Position numbers and translations under genes: made by a program
Notes under the pieces: model-generated
Database searches by the model: none
What the model was told of the DNA's origin: nothing
What the model saw: only the letters and a program-made list of their open reading frames with translations
Shown: positions 18,093 to 26,609 of the stretch, piece after piece
Position numbering within the stretch: position 1 is the first letter of the stretch
Layout of the letters: every line of letters starts with the position of its first letter
From: an uncultured Anaerolineae bacterium
GTDB lineage: Bacteria; Chloroflexota; Anaerolineae; Anaerolineales; Villigracilaceae
Length of the DNA: 64,000 nt
Assembly: GCA_903846015.1 (NCBI GenBank)
Contig: CAIMZS010000205.1
Span: 1-64,000, forward strand
Direction: 5' to 3'

Positions 18093-19271
18093 TTAAATCA
18101 CGCCCAGCTTTTTGCCAACGAGTTTAAAAGCTTCCAGCCCCTTATCCAGGTCAGCGCTGGAATGTGCAGCGGAGATCATGACGCGAATACGCGCCTTACC
18201 CTGCGGCACAGTTGGGAAGCCCAGCGCCATCGCAAAGACACCAGTTTCAAACAACTCCCGGCTGAACTCCTGCGCCAGAGGCGCTTCGCCAAGCATCACG
18301 GGAGTAATCGGGGTCTCGCTCGCGCCAGTGTTAAAACCAAGTGTCTTCATCTCAGCCTTGAAATACCCAGCGTTGCTCCAAAGTTTATCAACCAGCTGGG
18401 TCGAATCTTCCAATATGTCAATGGCTGCCAGGCAAGCAGCGGCATCCGGCACGGTAACTGCGGATGAAAACAGGAACGGGCGCCCGCGTTGGCGCAGCCA
18501 CTCGATGATCACCGAATTACCCGCCACCACACCACCCATCACACCGAAAGCCTTGGACATGGTTCCCACCTCAATATCAACCTTGCCATGCAGCCCAAAG
18601 TGATCGACAATACCGCGCCCGCCTTTTCCCAGCACACCTTCACCATGAGCATCATCCACCATCAGCAGGATATCGTACTTTTTGGCCACCTCATAAATTT
18701 CTGGCAGCGGGGCAATATCACCGTCCATACTAAAGACACCATCGGTAACGATCAGAGCCCGTCGAAAACCCGCCAGACTGGCCTTGATCTGCTCATCCAA
18801 TGATTTGGGATCGTTATGGTCATAAGCAATAATCTTCGCGCCTGAAAGCCGGCAACCATCGATGATGCTGGCGTGGTTGAGTCGGTCTGAGTAAATGACA
18901 TCGTCCTTGCCAACCAGGGCCGCGATCGTTGCCAAATTAGCGGTGAAACCGCTCTGGAAGGTGATGGCGGCCTCGACACCCTTAAAAGCCGCCAGGCGCT
19001 TTTCCAATTCGACATGCAGACTCATCGTGCCGGCGATGGAGCGCACCGCTGCCGGACCGACACCCATCGCATCAATAGATTTCTTCGCAGCGGCGGCAAT
19101 ATCCGGGTGGTTGGCCAGACCAAGATAATTATTGGAGCAAAAGTTGAGCACTCGTTTGCCATCCACCACCAGCCAGGCGCCCTGGGGCGAACTGATGGTA
19201 CGAATGCGGTTGTACAGCCCAGCCTGTCTGAGACTATCGAGTTCCTGGGTTATCCAATCAGTTTTGGACAT
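18093..19271 (-). CDS. kbl: Glycine C-acetyltransferase (2-amino-3-ketobutyrate CoA ligase)
   Basis: The 392-residue PLP enzyme of the alpha-oxoamine synthase family converts 2-amino-3-ketobutyrate with CoA to glycine and acetyl-CoA in threonine breakdown. The family start ([29 protein letters not shown]) is clear. The PLP lysine is in [12 protein letters not shown] and the [10 protein letters not shown] and [13 protein letters not shown] blocks are intact. It could also act as the biotin-pathway relative (8-amino-7-oxononanoate synthase), but the context with the SHMT-GcvT fusion on the same strand favours glycine metabolism. AAGGAGATAATCA precedes the ATG. No threonine dehydrogenase gene is in the window. 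Confidence 0.88.
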   Translation of the reverse strand: MSKTDWITQELDSLRQAGLYNRIRTISSPQGAWLVVDGKRVLNFCSNNYLGLANHPDIAAAAKKSIDAMGVGPAAVRSIAGTMSLHVELEKRLAAFKGVEAAITFQSGFTANLATIAALVGKDDVIYSDRLNHASIIDGCRLSGAKIIAYDHNDPKSLDEQIKASLAGFRRALIVTDGVFSMDGDIAPLPEIYEVAKKYDILLMVDDAHGEGVLGKGGRGIVDHFGLHGKVDIEVGTMSKAFGVMGGVVAGNSVIIEWLRQRGRPFLFSSAVTVPDAAACLAAIDILEDSTQLVDKLWSNAGYFKAEMKTLGFNTGASETPITPVMLGEAPLAQEFSRELFETGVFAMALGFPTVPQGKARIRVMISAAHSSADLDKGLEAFKLVGKKLGVI

Positions 19272-19292
19272 TGATTATCTCCTTTTAATTAA

Positions 19293-19315
19293 GATCCCGA
19301 TGTCTGCACGGGAAT
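19293..19315 (+). repeat. Dispersed palindromic element
   Basis: GATCCCGATGTCTGCACGGG and three more bases match the family (GATCCCG...TGCACGGG). It lies between kbl and the helicase-associated protein gene on the minus strand. Confidence 0.55.
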
Positions 19316-19317
19316 GA

Positions 19318-21546
19318 TCACTCTTCCACATTGCTTTCAGCCAAAAGTCCCAGTTCGGCCAGGGCAGCGAGTACTTTAGCCTGGGCGCCGGGCTGAATCA
19401 CGATCGTGGTTGGACCGATGATCTCGCCCAGAAACCGGCTGGCTTTTGAGGCGCGCAGCTCAGCCAACACATCGGGTCTGGAAACTTTTAAGACTACCAG
19501 GTTTTCTACACGCGCTTCGGTGCCATTGGCCTCCCAGCGCTGCAGACTCTTGATAAATGGAGGCGGCAGAGGCGCGGAAGCGTGTTTGCGCAGAATGCCG
19601 AGCAGCTGCTCGGCTTTAAGACCCTGTTCCCTGGCGCGTTTAAGCGTCCCCGCTGTAACACGGTAGCGGTACTCGCCATCCTTCTCTAAAACTGGCTGCC
19701 ATTCACAAAAACGGGCCACCTGGTAACGCGCCACGCGTGGAACAAGACGCGGAACCACGATATCCCCCTGCGAGGTAACGATGATTTTCCCGGTCTCGGC
19801 AGCGCTTTTTTTATTTTCTACGTTCGAGCGAAAAGCTGTGGGAGTGCCTGATACCTCTGGCGCAGCCAGATCCAGCAAGCCCAACCAATGCAACGGCCCA
19901 CAGATGAGATAACGTACCAGGGCCCCATCAACATCATCCCAGGTGGCAAAACCACGCAGAAAGACCCCGTCAGCCTTGCGCTTGATGAACCATGAATCAT
20001 AATCGCCAGCCGGACGCTGGAAATCGGGATATTTGGTTTTGATATCGCGCACAAAAGCCGTCAAACTCCACCACTGCCCATCGGGGATAGCTTCAAGCAG
20101 GTTGAGCAAGAACTCGCGCGTTACCAACGGCTGATTAGTCCAGGCGCCTTCAAAAGTCAATCCGGGGATTAGGCGTAGTTCATTAAGGCTTTCGCTGGTC
20201 TGCCATGCATCTAACAAGGCAGCCATTGCATTTTCGCGCGGAGCCTCAAGGAAAGATTTAACAGCATCAGGAAGCAGATCATCTCCCTGAGTGGGGGATG
20301 ATTTGGGGGCAGAAACAGAACCAGCACGCAGAAGACCAGCAGTCAGCAAAAATTCTCGCAAGGGCTGGGCGGGCGTATTCATCTCTGCAAAGGCCCGCGC
20401 AGATTGCGAATCCGGAAATGGTTGAAGCCCCAAGCGCAGCGCAGCCAAAAAAGTACAGGCATCATCCAGGATGCGGTCACTCGCAGGAATTAGAAAGGCT
20501 TTTTCGGCTGGAGAGGCTGGCCGCCCAAGCGAATTCCCAGCGCTATCTTCCCTCCGTCCGGGTAAAGCGACCTTATTGGCTGTATTTTCACCCAAATTAC
20601 CAGTTTTAGGATTTGGGGCTGTTTTCGCTTGTGCGTTTTTTACAGGCAGATTGGGATAAGGGTCGGGGGCTGGGGTTCGGATTGGCGCACTCTGGCTCGG
20701 CCGCAAGGAAACAATCGCTTTCACGGAGGTGGACGATTGCGCGGGCAGGCCGGTTTCATCCACGTCCACCAGATCCTGGTCATCCTCGTAAGTTACCTCC
20801 ATTCCGTTATAGGTGGAGCTAACATCATCGTGGGGTATTTTCTTTTGATCGCCTGGATCTGGCGATCTGTGCCCAGGCAAAAAAGGCGGATTTGCGGGGG
20901 CCTTTCCGGCAGGTGAAGGTGGTTTGCGGTCAGCCTCCTTCTTGATGACAGGGGCTTCCGGACGTGACAACAGATTCGCGCGCTTTCCCGCCGGGGTGGA
21001 TTGTGAAGGAGATGTGGGCACCTCTATCGTAGGGACTGGAAGAATGGGAGCAATCTCTTCTTCTGGTTCCGATTCGAATTTCCCGGCAGGCTGATCTTCA
21101 TCGCCAAGCATCCCGCCCAAGTCAAGAGCGATAAAAAGATCGTCCGGGATGAAAGCAAATTCCTGGGGACCTTTTTCCCCATTAAAAAAAGCCTTCGCCA
21201 GCAAGGCGCGATACCACAGCACTTCAGCGGCGGAGATAGGGTGAAGATGGGGCAGCTCGCGGTCACGTTTGCCGGGACCCATCTCGCGAACATCGCCAAA
21301 GCGGCGCACAAAGACCGCCCAGGGCATGCGCCCATCCGCGGCAGCCAGGGCGTTCAAGGCAGAACGGCCTTCCCGAGGCAGGGTTGACACCACTTCATCG
21401 AGCAGCTCGGCGTCGCACAGCGACTCAGACAGTTCTACAGCAGCATCGGAGGCATCCGTGGAAGTTAGTTCAATACCCCACTGGGATGCAATAATGCGTA
21501 GGAAACCGATATCGGCAGGAGGTAGGGTTTGGGCGAGAGTTGGCAT
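19318..21546 (-). CDS. Helicase-associated-domain protein
   Basis: This 742-residue protein resembles the bacterial 'helicase-associated domain-containing' family (XPB/Ssl2-like, often labelled Helicase_C_3). The N-terminal 140 residues look winged-helix-like. Then a Pro/Ser/Lys-rich, low-complexity linker of about 220 residues runs from 150 to 370, and a conserved C-terminal block holds ARFCEWQPVLEKDGEYRYRV, ASRFLGEIIGPTTIVIQPG and LKAEQLLGILRKHA. No ATPase P-loop is seen, so it is not a helicase by itself. It may act as a DNA-binding or scaffold protein. AGGAAGAACAGCC precedes the ATG. It lies between kbl and the SHMT-GcvT fusion on the same strand. Confidence 0.65.
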   Translation of the reverse strand: MPTLAQTLPPADIGFLRIIASQWGIELTSTDASDAAVELSESLCDAELLDEVVSTLPREGRSALNALAAADGRMPWAVFVRRFGDVREMGPGKRDRELPHLHPISAAEVLWYRALLAKAFFNGEKGPQEFAFIPDDLFIALDLGGMLGDEDQPAGKFESEPEEEIAPILPVPTIEVPTSPSQSTPAGKRANLLSRPEAPVIKKEADRKPPSPAGKAPANPPFLPGHRSPDPGDQKKIPHDDVSSTYNGMEVTYEDDQDLVDVDETGLPAQSSTSVKAIVSLRPSQSAPIRTPAPDPYPNLPVKNAQAKTAPNPKTGNLGENTANKVALPGRREDSAGNSLGRPASPAEKAFLIPASDRILDDACTFLAALRLGLQPFPDSQSARAFAEMNTPAQPLREFLLTAGLLRAGSVSAPKSSPTQGDDLLPDAVKSFLEAPRENAMAALLDAWQTSESLNELRLIPGLTFEGAWTNQPLVTREFLLNLLEAIPDGQWWSLTAFVRDIKTKYPDFQRPAGDYDSWFIKRKADGVFLRGFATWDDVDGALVRYLICGPLHWLGLLDLAAPEVSGTPTAFRSNVENKKSAAETGKIIVTSQGDIVVPRLVPRVARYQVARFCEWQPVLEKDGEYRYRVTAGTLKRAREQGLKAEQLLGILRKHASAPLPPPFIKSLQRWEANGTEARVENLVVLKVSRPDVLAELRASKASRFLGEIIGPTTIVIQPGAQAKVLAALAELGLLAESNVEE

Positions 21547-21638
21547 GGGCTGTTCTTCCTGACCCTGTCATTGTGGCACGTCGCTGAGATATATGACATG
21601 CACCATTAGCAATGACAGGTCAGGAAGGGGAGGTTTCT

Positions 21639-24600
21639 TTAAAGTTTTGCGAACCTGCTGACCACTACGGCAGCAGCGGGGAGAGTAGCCTTGTCGCCGG
21701 GCCGCATGGCGAATGGCGCTTTGCCAGGGTCTTTTGGGGCACCCTGATAGATAAAGATGGGTGTGCCTTCCTCGGCAGAGCTGATCGCCACGTAAGCCTG
21801 ACCCGTCAAATAACCCTGGCTGTCGAGTGAACAGGATGTCACCCAGCCAATCACCCTGCCGCGCTTATCAATGACCGGGTCGGCGTTGTGAGCCATGCGC
21901 ACGCCCTGTTCGGTAAATCGAAAGCGCACAACAACACCCTTGCGGGCCTTTTCGCGGGCCATAAAAGCATCACGACCAATGAACCACGGCTTGTACGGTT
22001 TGACATACGAACCAAAACCGCCTTCAGCCACGCCCAGGTCGCGCTCACCCTTACCAGAACCAAGACCCATTTCGTGGCCATATAACGGCAGCCCAGCTTC
22101 GGTGCGCAACGAATCACGCGCGCCCAGGCCAATTGGCGTGACGCCAAAATCTTCACCAACCTTTAACACTGCATTCCAGAAATCCACCACACGGCCAGGA
22201 TGAACAAACAACTCGAAAGCCATCTTTTCACCAGTATAGCCGGTACGCGAGACGATCAAATCAAAACCACCGACAACGGCATCACACAATTCGGTGCGTT
22301 TGAGTTTCATAATGCGCGCACGCGTGACCCCATCCACGCCCATCGCAAGTAACACATCACGGCTTTTAGGACCCTGCAAGGCGATATCCACGCGCATATC
22401 GTCGCCAGCCTGGGGATCACGCAAGTTGCGAATGACGGCTTCATAGCCGTATGCCCGTGCACCTGGACGATTGTTATCGATCCTGACAATGCCATCGCGC
22501 ACATTCTCCAACCAGGTGCGATCCTTGTCATCGTTAGAAGCGTTGACCACCACCAGAAATTTCTCCAGACGGCCCTGGGGATCGGGACCGCGCCGGTACA
22601 CCAGAGTATCATCCACTACATCAGCATCTGGGGTCAGGAAATGAGTGTAAAGACTTTCGCCCCCGCCCAATCCGCCGACATCATTCCCGCAAACGGTATC
22701 CAGGAAGGAAGCCGCATCCGCGCCGGTCACTTCATACACACCCATGTGGCTAACATCAAACAAACCAGCTGCCTGGCGCGTGGCAAGATGTTCTTCTTTT
22801 ACGCCAGTGTACTGCACCGGCATTTCCCAACCTGCGAACGGCACAAGGCGACCGCCCAGAGCTTTATGGGTATCGAACAACATGGTACGTTTGAGCGCGC
22901 CTTCAACTTCGTTCCAGTCAAACGCGCGGAGCCCTTCAGCAGCTGAACTGTGAGAATCGCCACGGGCAGAGAGGCCGATGTACCAGGGTTTCTCCGCACC
23001 TGTGCTGCTGATGCGGTTGGCGGTAGCGGCATTGGAGAATGTCTCGACAACCACAACCGGTCCAGGCAGGCGGCGCGGATCAAAGTCTTTGGTACCATCC
23101 AGATTGAAGGACATATAACCATCAGAGAGGTCACGCAGCCAGGTGGCAACCACGCCGGCATCCGCCGCGGGCACAGCAAGCTGGTAACAAACACCGTCGA
23201 TATTGGTCAATTTTCCGGTTACCACTGATTTCGGCGTAGCCAGGGTGGTGGAGACGGCCAATCCGGGCTTGAGCATACTCAAATCGGCGCTGGCGGCATA
23301 ATCCAGGAACTGGCGCACACGTGGACCGGACAGACTAAAGACACCGGTACTAAAACTGTCATCGATATAATAAAAGTGTGGGTAGGCATGTTTCTTGAAT
23401 TCAATATCAACACCGGCTTGTTCAGCTAATTTCCGCACCTTAAGACGGGCATCATTATATACATTGAAATCCAGCTTGGCCCGGCGCACCTTGCCTTTGT
23501 GAACAGTATCAACACTATGCGGGGCGCAGGCCAGCAGCACATCAGCCATAATATCGGCCAGGGCGCGAGTCTTGATCTCATCGAAACCGCGTTGAGTGAT
23601 CCAGGGGGTGCCCAGACGGATACCGCTGGGATCCTGAGAATTCTTGTCACCCGGAATAGTATTGCGATTGGCAACGATACCGATGATGTCAAGAATGCGC
23701 ACAGCCTGATCACCGCTCAAGGATGTGCCATCGCTGCCCTTCACTCCAGTGCAATCTACATTGACAAGGTGTGTATCTGTGCCTCCAAACGGAACGCGCA
23801 GCCCGCGCTTCGTCAATTGATCTGCCATCGCGGCAGCGTTTTTTAGGGTCTGAGCTTGCAAAGCTTTGAACTGGTCCGTTTGGGTCAGCTTAAAAGTGAG
23901 CGCCAGAGCAGCAAATATATGCACATGCGGGCCGCCTTGCTCACCCGGAAAAACCGCCTTATCAATCTTTTTGGCGATGGCTGCATCAGTGGTCATCAGG
24001 ATCGCGCCGCGCGGACCATCGATGCTCTTATGGGTGGTGGACATAACCACATGTGCAGACCCAATCGGAGATGGCACCACACCCGCTGCCACCAGACCAC
24101 CGATATGCGAGATATCGGCCAACAGATATGCGCCAACTTCATCAGCAATCTGGCGGAACTTTTTCCAATCTGGGATCCAGGAATAGGATGAATAGCCCGC
24201 AATGATCAGCTTCGGTTTGTTCTCAAGAGCCAGTGCGCGTACTTTTTCATAGTCGATCTTTTCATTCGCGTCAACGTTGTAATGAACGGCCTTGAACCAC
24301 TTGCCGGAACGATTGACAGATGATCCGTGGCTGAGATGACCACCGTGCAGCAGGTTCATCCCCAGCACGGTGTCGCCCAAGTTCATAAGGGCCTGGTAGA
24401 CGGCATTGTTGGCGGGCGCGCCGGAAAGAGCCTGGATGTTGACAAATATCTTTTCAGCGCTAACACCGTTGGCTGCAAAGGTTTCAGCACAACGGCGAAT
24501 GGCGAGTGATTCGACCACATCAGCATATTCAACACCCTTGTAGTAACGCGGATCAGAATAGCGTCGATAATCTGCCAAACGGTTCTCATAATCGAGGATA

Positions 24601-24818
24601 TCCGCTTCAGACATTTTTCGCATCTCATCGCTGGGATAGCCCTCAGAATAAATATTTTGAAAAGCCGAACCCATTGCTTCGCGCACAGCAAGCGGTGCCT
24701 GGCTTTCAGATGCGATTAAAATAAGCTTGCGGGCCTGGCGTTCGGCCTCAATCTGGGTTAGTTCATAGACCTCGGGATCGAGGTCGGCCAGGGAGCCGCG
24801 GAAAAGGAAATCAGACAT
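21639..24818 (-). CDS. SHMT-linker-GcvT fusion protein
   Basis: This is a 1059-residue fusion. Residues 1 to about 460 resemble serine hydroxymethyltransferase: IASESQAPLAVREAM, YSEGYPS, PLP site STTHKSIDGPRG and the substrate block GIRLGTPW. The SHMT part is divergent, with an insert of about 35 residues around 62-95 (PSDEMRKMSEADILDYENRL region). Residues about 470-640 form a linker with FSLSGPRVRQFLDYAASADL, which looks like a partial GcvT N-domain. Residues 646-1059 are a full GcvT-like aminomethyltransferase: FDVSHMGVYEVTGADAASFL, NASNDDKDRTWLE, RTGYTGEKMAFELFV, RDSLRTEAGLPLYGHE. It would couple serine/glycine interconversion to glycine-derived methylene-THF. The ATG follows CAGGAGAATACA. 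No gcvH or gcvP lies in the window. Confidence 0.88.
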   Translation of the reverse strand: MSDFLFRGSLADLDPEVYELTQIEAERQARKLILIASESQAPLAVREAMGSAFQNIYSEGYPSDEMRKMSEADILDYENRLADYRRYSDPRYYKGVEYADVVESLAIRRCAETFAANGVSAEKIFVNIQALSGAPANNAVYQALMNLGDTVLGMNLLHGGHLSHGSSVNRSGKWFKAVHYNVDANEKIDYEKVRALALENKPKLIIAGYSSYSWIPDWKKFRQIADEVGAYLLADISHIGGLVAAGVVPSPIGSAHVVMSTTHKSIDGPRGAILMTTDAAIAKKIDKAVFPGEQGGPHVHIFAALALTFKLTQTDQFKALQAQTLKNAAAMADQLTKRGLRVPFGGTDTHLVNVDCTGVKGSDGTSLSGDQAVRILDIIGIVANRNTIPGDKNSQDPSGIRLGTPWITQRGFDEIKTRALADIMADVLLACAPHSVDTVHKGKVRRAKLDFNVYNDARLKVRKLAEQAGVDIEFKKHAYPHFYYIDDSFSTGVFSLSGPRVRQFLDYAASADLSMLKPGLAVSTTLATPKSVVTGKLTNIDGVCYQLAVPAADAGVVATWLRDLSDGYMSFNLDGTKDFDPRRLPGPVVVVETFSNAATANRISSTGAEKPWYIGLSARGDSHSSAAEGLRAFDWNEVEGALKRTMLFDTHKALGGRLVPFAGWEMPVQYTGVKEEHLATRQAAGLFDVSHMGVYEVTGADAASFLDTVCGNDVGGLGGGESLYTHFLTPDADVVDDTLVYRRGPDPQGRLEKFLVVVNASNDDKDRTWLENVRDGIVRIDNNRPGARAYGYEAVIRNLRDPQAGDDMRVDIALQGPKSRDVLLAMGVDGVTRARIMKLKRTELCDAVVGGFDLIVSRTGYTGEKMAFELFVHPGRVVDFWNAVLKVGEDFGVTPIGLGARDSLRTEAGLPLYGHEMGLGSGKGERDLGVAEGGFGSYVKPYKPWFIGRDAFMAREKARKGVVVRFRFTEQGVRMAHNADPVIDKRGRVIGWVTSCSLDSQGYLTGQAYVAISSAEEGTPIFIYQGAPKDPGKAPFAMRPGDKATLPAAAVVVSRFAKL

Positions 24819-25225
24819 TGTATTCTCCTGTTATCAATATTCTATTTTCTGTGACCAGTTTTTAGCATTCAACACTTTCGGAAAGCTTTCTCCGGATTAA
24901 TCAGAAGTTGTCAGACCAATTGTAGAACGATAGGGAAGGCGGGTCAAGTGTGAAATGACACTCTTTCCAACAACATAATAATTGCCGCACCCTGTTCAAA
25001 CAAGATTTGCCTTAAATTCGGCTTTCGCTAGAAAAAATATTCTCGGCATGTCTCAAAAACCTTAATACATGACCAATGGGTGAATAGATTGTCATCTTCA
25101 ACCCATAACTTTTTTGTTATTATAACTACTGTTATATTAATGACAGTCCGGATAAGTTCTGTCTATCTGTTTACCCCGGGCAAAACAAGTTTTGATCTAC
25201 GATTCACTGAACCAAGGAGAAAAAA
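24819..25225. other. Intergenic region between divergent genes
   Basis: This 407-base gap lies between the SHMT-GcvT fusion (minus) and the repeat protein (plus). A palindrome around 24881-24896 (CGGAAAGCTTTCTCCG) lies near the minus-strand start. I looked for a glycine riboswitch (CAGGCAAAAGGAC and GGAGAG-type boxes) and did not find one. An AT-rich tract at 25105-25140 may hold the promoter of the repeat-protein gene. Confidence 0.5.
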
Positions 25226-25999
25226 ATGATAAGAAAAATAACACATATTATTACCAGCCTATTGGTTGTACTCGGAATGCTGGCAGCTGCAACTCCGGCA
25301 TTTGCTGACAATAAAAAAGGAGGCAACGTCAACGGCTTAATTTTATCTGTAGATACGGCCGCCAATACAATCACAATTACGCCCAAAAATGGCGCCGCCG
25401 GTGTGACTATCAACGTGGATATCAGCACCCAAATCAAACGTCTCGGCAAGACGGCCATCCTGGCTGACCTACAGATCGGTGACAAGCTCGAAGCGAAGTA
25501 CAACGCTGTGACGATGCTTGCCAGCAAAATAGAAGCCACCGTCACCATGGCTGAATTACACGGCACAATCAAATCGGTGGATGCCACCGCCGGCACCGTG
25601 ACAATCACAAAATCTGGCGACCCTTTAGACGTAACACTCAACGTGGATATCAGCACCCAAATCAAACGTCTCGGCAAGACCGCCACCCTGGCTGACCTGC
25701 AAATCGGCGACAAGGTCGAAGCGAAGTACAACGCTGTGACGATGCTTGCCAGCAAAATAGAAGCCTCAGTCACCATGGCTGAATTACATGGCACGATCAA
25801 GTCGGTGGATGCCACCGCCGGCACCGTGACAATCACAAAATCTGGCACCGCTTTAGATGTAACGCTCAATGTAGATATCAGCACCCAAATCAAACGTCTC
25901 GGCAAGACCGCCACCCTGGCTGACCTGCAAATCGGCGACAAGCTCGAAGCGAAGTACAACGCTGTGACGATGCTTGCCAGCAAAATAAAAGCCAGATAA
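25226..25999 (+). CDS. Secreted protein with three tandem 76-residue repeats
   Basis: The 257-residue protein has a signal peptide (MIRKITHIITSLLVVLGMLA, cleavage after AFA at about residue 27) and then three copies of a beta-rich unit of the DUF5666/KOW-like kind (SVDATAGTVTITKSGDPLDV, then VDISTQIKRLGKTATLADLQ, IGDKVEAKYNAVTMLASKIE). Each repeat is 228 bases and the DNA copies are nearly identical, so they arose by recent duplication or are kept alike by gene conversion. It is presumably secreted; function is unknown. An AAGGAGAAAAAA ribosome binding site precedes the ATG. A hairpin terminator follows at 26141-26178. Confidence 0.8.
   Translation: MIRKITHIITSLLVVLGMLAAATPAFADNKKGGNVNGLILSVDTAANTITITPKNGAAGVTINVDISTQIKRLGKTAILADLQIGDKLEAKYNAVTMLASKIEATVTMAELHGTIKSVDATAGTVTITKSGDPLDVTLNVDISTQIKRLGKTATLADLQIGDKVEAKYNAVTMLASKIEASVTMAELHGTIKSVDATAGTVTITKSGTALDVTLNVDISTQIKRLGKTATLADLQIGDKLEAKYNAVTMLASKIKAR
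25418..25998 (+). repeat. Tandem 228-base repeats within a CDS
   Basis: The segment beginning GATATCAGCACCCAAATCAA occurs at 25418 and 25646, with a matching GATATCAGCACCCAAATCAA at 25874. The exact spacing of 228 bases (76 codons) and near identity over most of each unit mark recent tandem duplication. The window also has an unusual antisense open frame here because of the repeats; this is not a gene. Confidence 0.85.
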
Positions 26000-26609
26000 A
26001 TCACAAAAACCAGGCTGATAGACTTTGACTGAAAAGAATTGAGTTCGCCAACTTAGTTCAACTTCCCAGATGTTCCGATAGATTGGCTGCCATAGATTTT
26101 GCTGTAACCCGAACCAGGGAAGAATGTTTGGGGATATCAAGAAGAATGAATGCCTGTTGAGCAGGGCATTCATTCTTCGGTTTAAATAATCAAGAGAGCA
26201 TCGCTCTGCAGGGCTGCGCGTATGGCTTGGGCAGTTTGCACAGAACCAGCAGGCCAAATTTATGGATTTGAAGATAGAAACTCCATAAATTTATATACCG
26301 GAATGACCTTGATCAGCATCGCCACCGAAATCAAGACTACTAAAACAAGACTGCTAGAACTGTTGTCATATTTATCGCTTTGTTGTATAGTGAATGGTGT
26401 CAAACTTCCACCGTCCCCAAAAAAAAACAACCCAACTGCGCTAGAGTCCCCAACCATTTTCCATTTATAATAGATCTTTTTAAGATAGTAGCCTTACTAC
26501 GATGGCAGCCCACTATTATATCGAGGAAAGCATTTCAATAACCTTGCGCATAAAAGTGGGGATGGTATAAAGAAATACAGCAGTTTACCCGTTTGCAGAG
26601 GAACCACTT
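26000..26609. other. Intergenic region before the hybrid kinase
   Basis: This 610-base gap holds the terminator hairpin at 26141-26178. The rest has no recognisable gene; an 82-codon open frame at 26222-26470 is low-complexity and not family-like. A small hairpin-like part (GTAGCCTTACTACGATGGC near 26490-26510) recalled the 3' side of a c-di-GMP riboswitch, but the required 5' side is missing (see rejected items). Confidence 0.5.
26141..26178 (+). terminator. Terminator after the repeat protein
   Basis: GAAGAATGAATGCC and its exact complement GGCATTCATTCTTC form a 14-bp stem with a loop of about 10 bases. The tail is only moderately T-rich (GGTTTAAATAAT), so strength is uncertain. Confidence 0.6.

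Noticed and set aside
24819-24960. Possible glycine riboswitch before the SHMT-GcvT fusion.
   Set aside because: None of the conserved boxes (GGAGAG, CAGGCAAAAGGAC-like) is present on either strand.
25204-26004. A long minus-strand open frame opposite the repeat protein.
   Set aside because: It exists because the plus-strand repeats have few stop codons in this antisense frame; its protein is the repeat read backwards, while the plus frame has a signal peptide and ribosome binding site.
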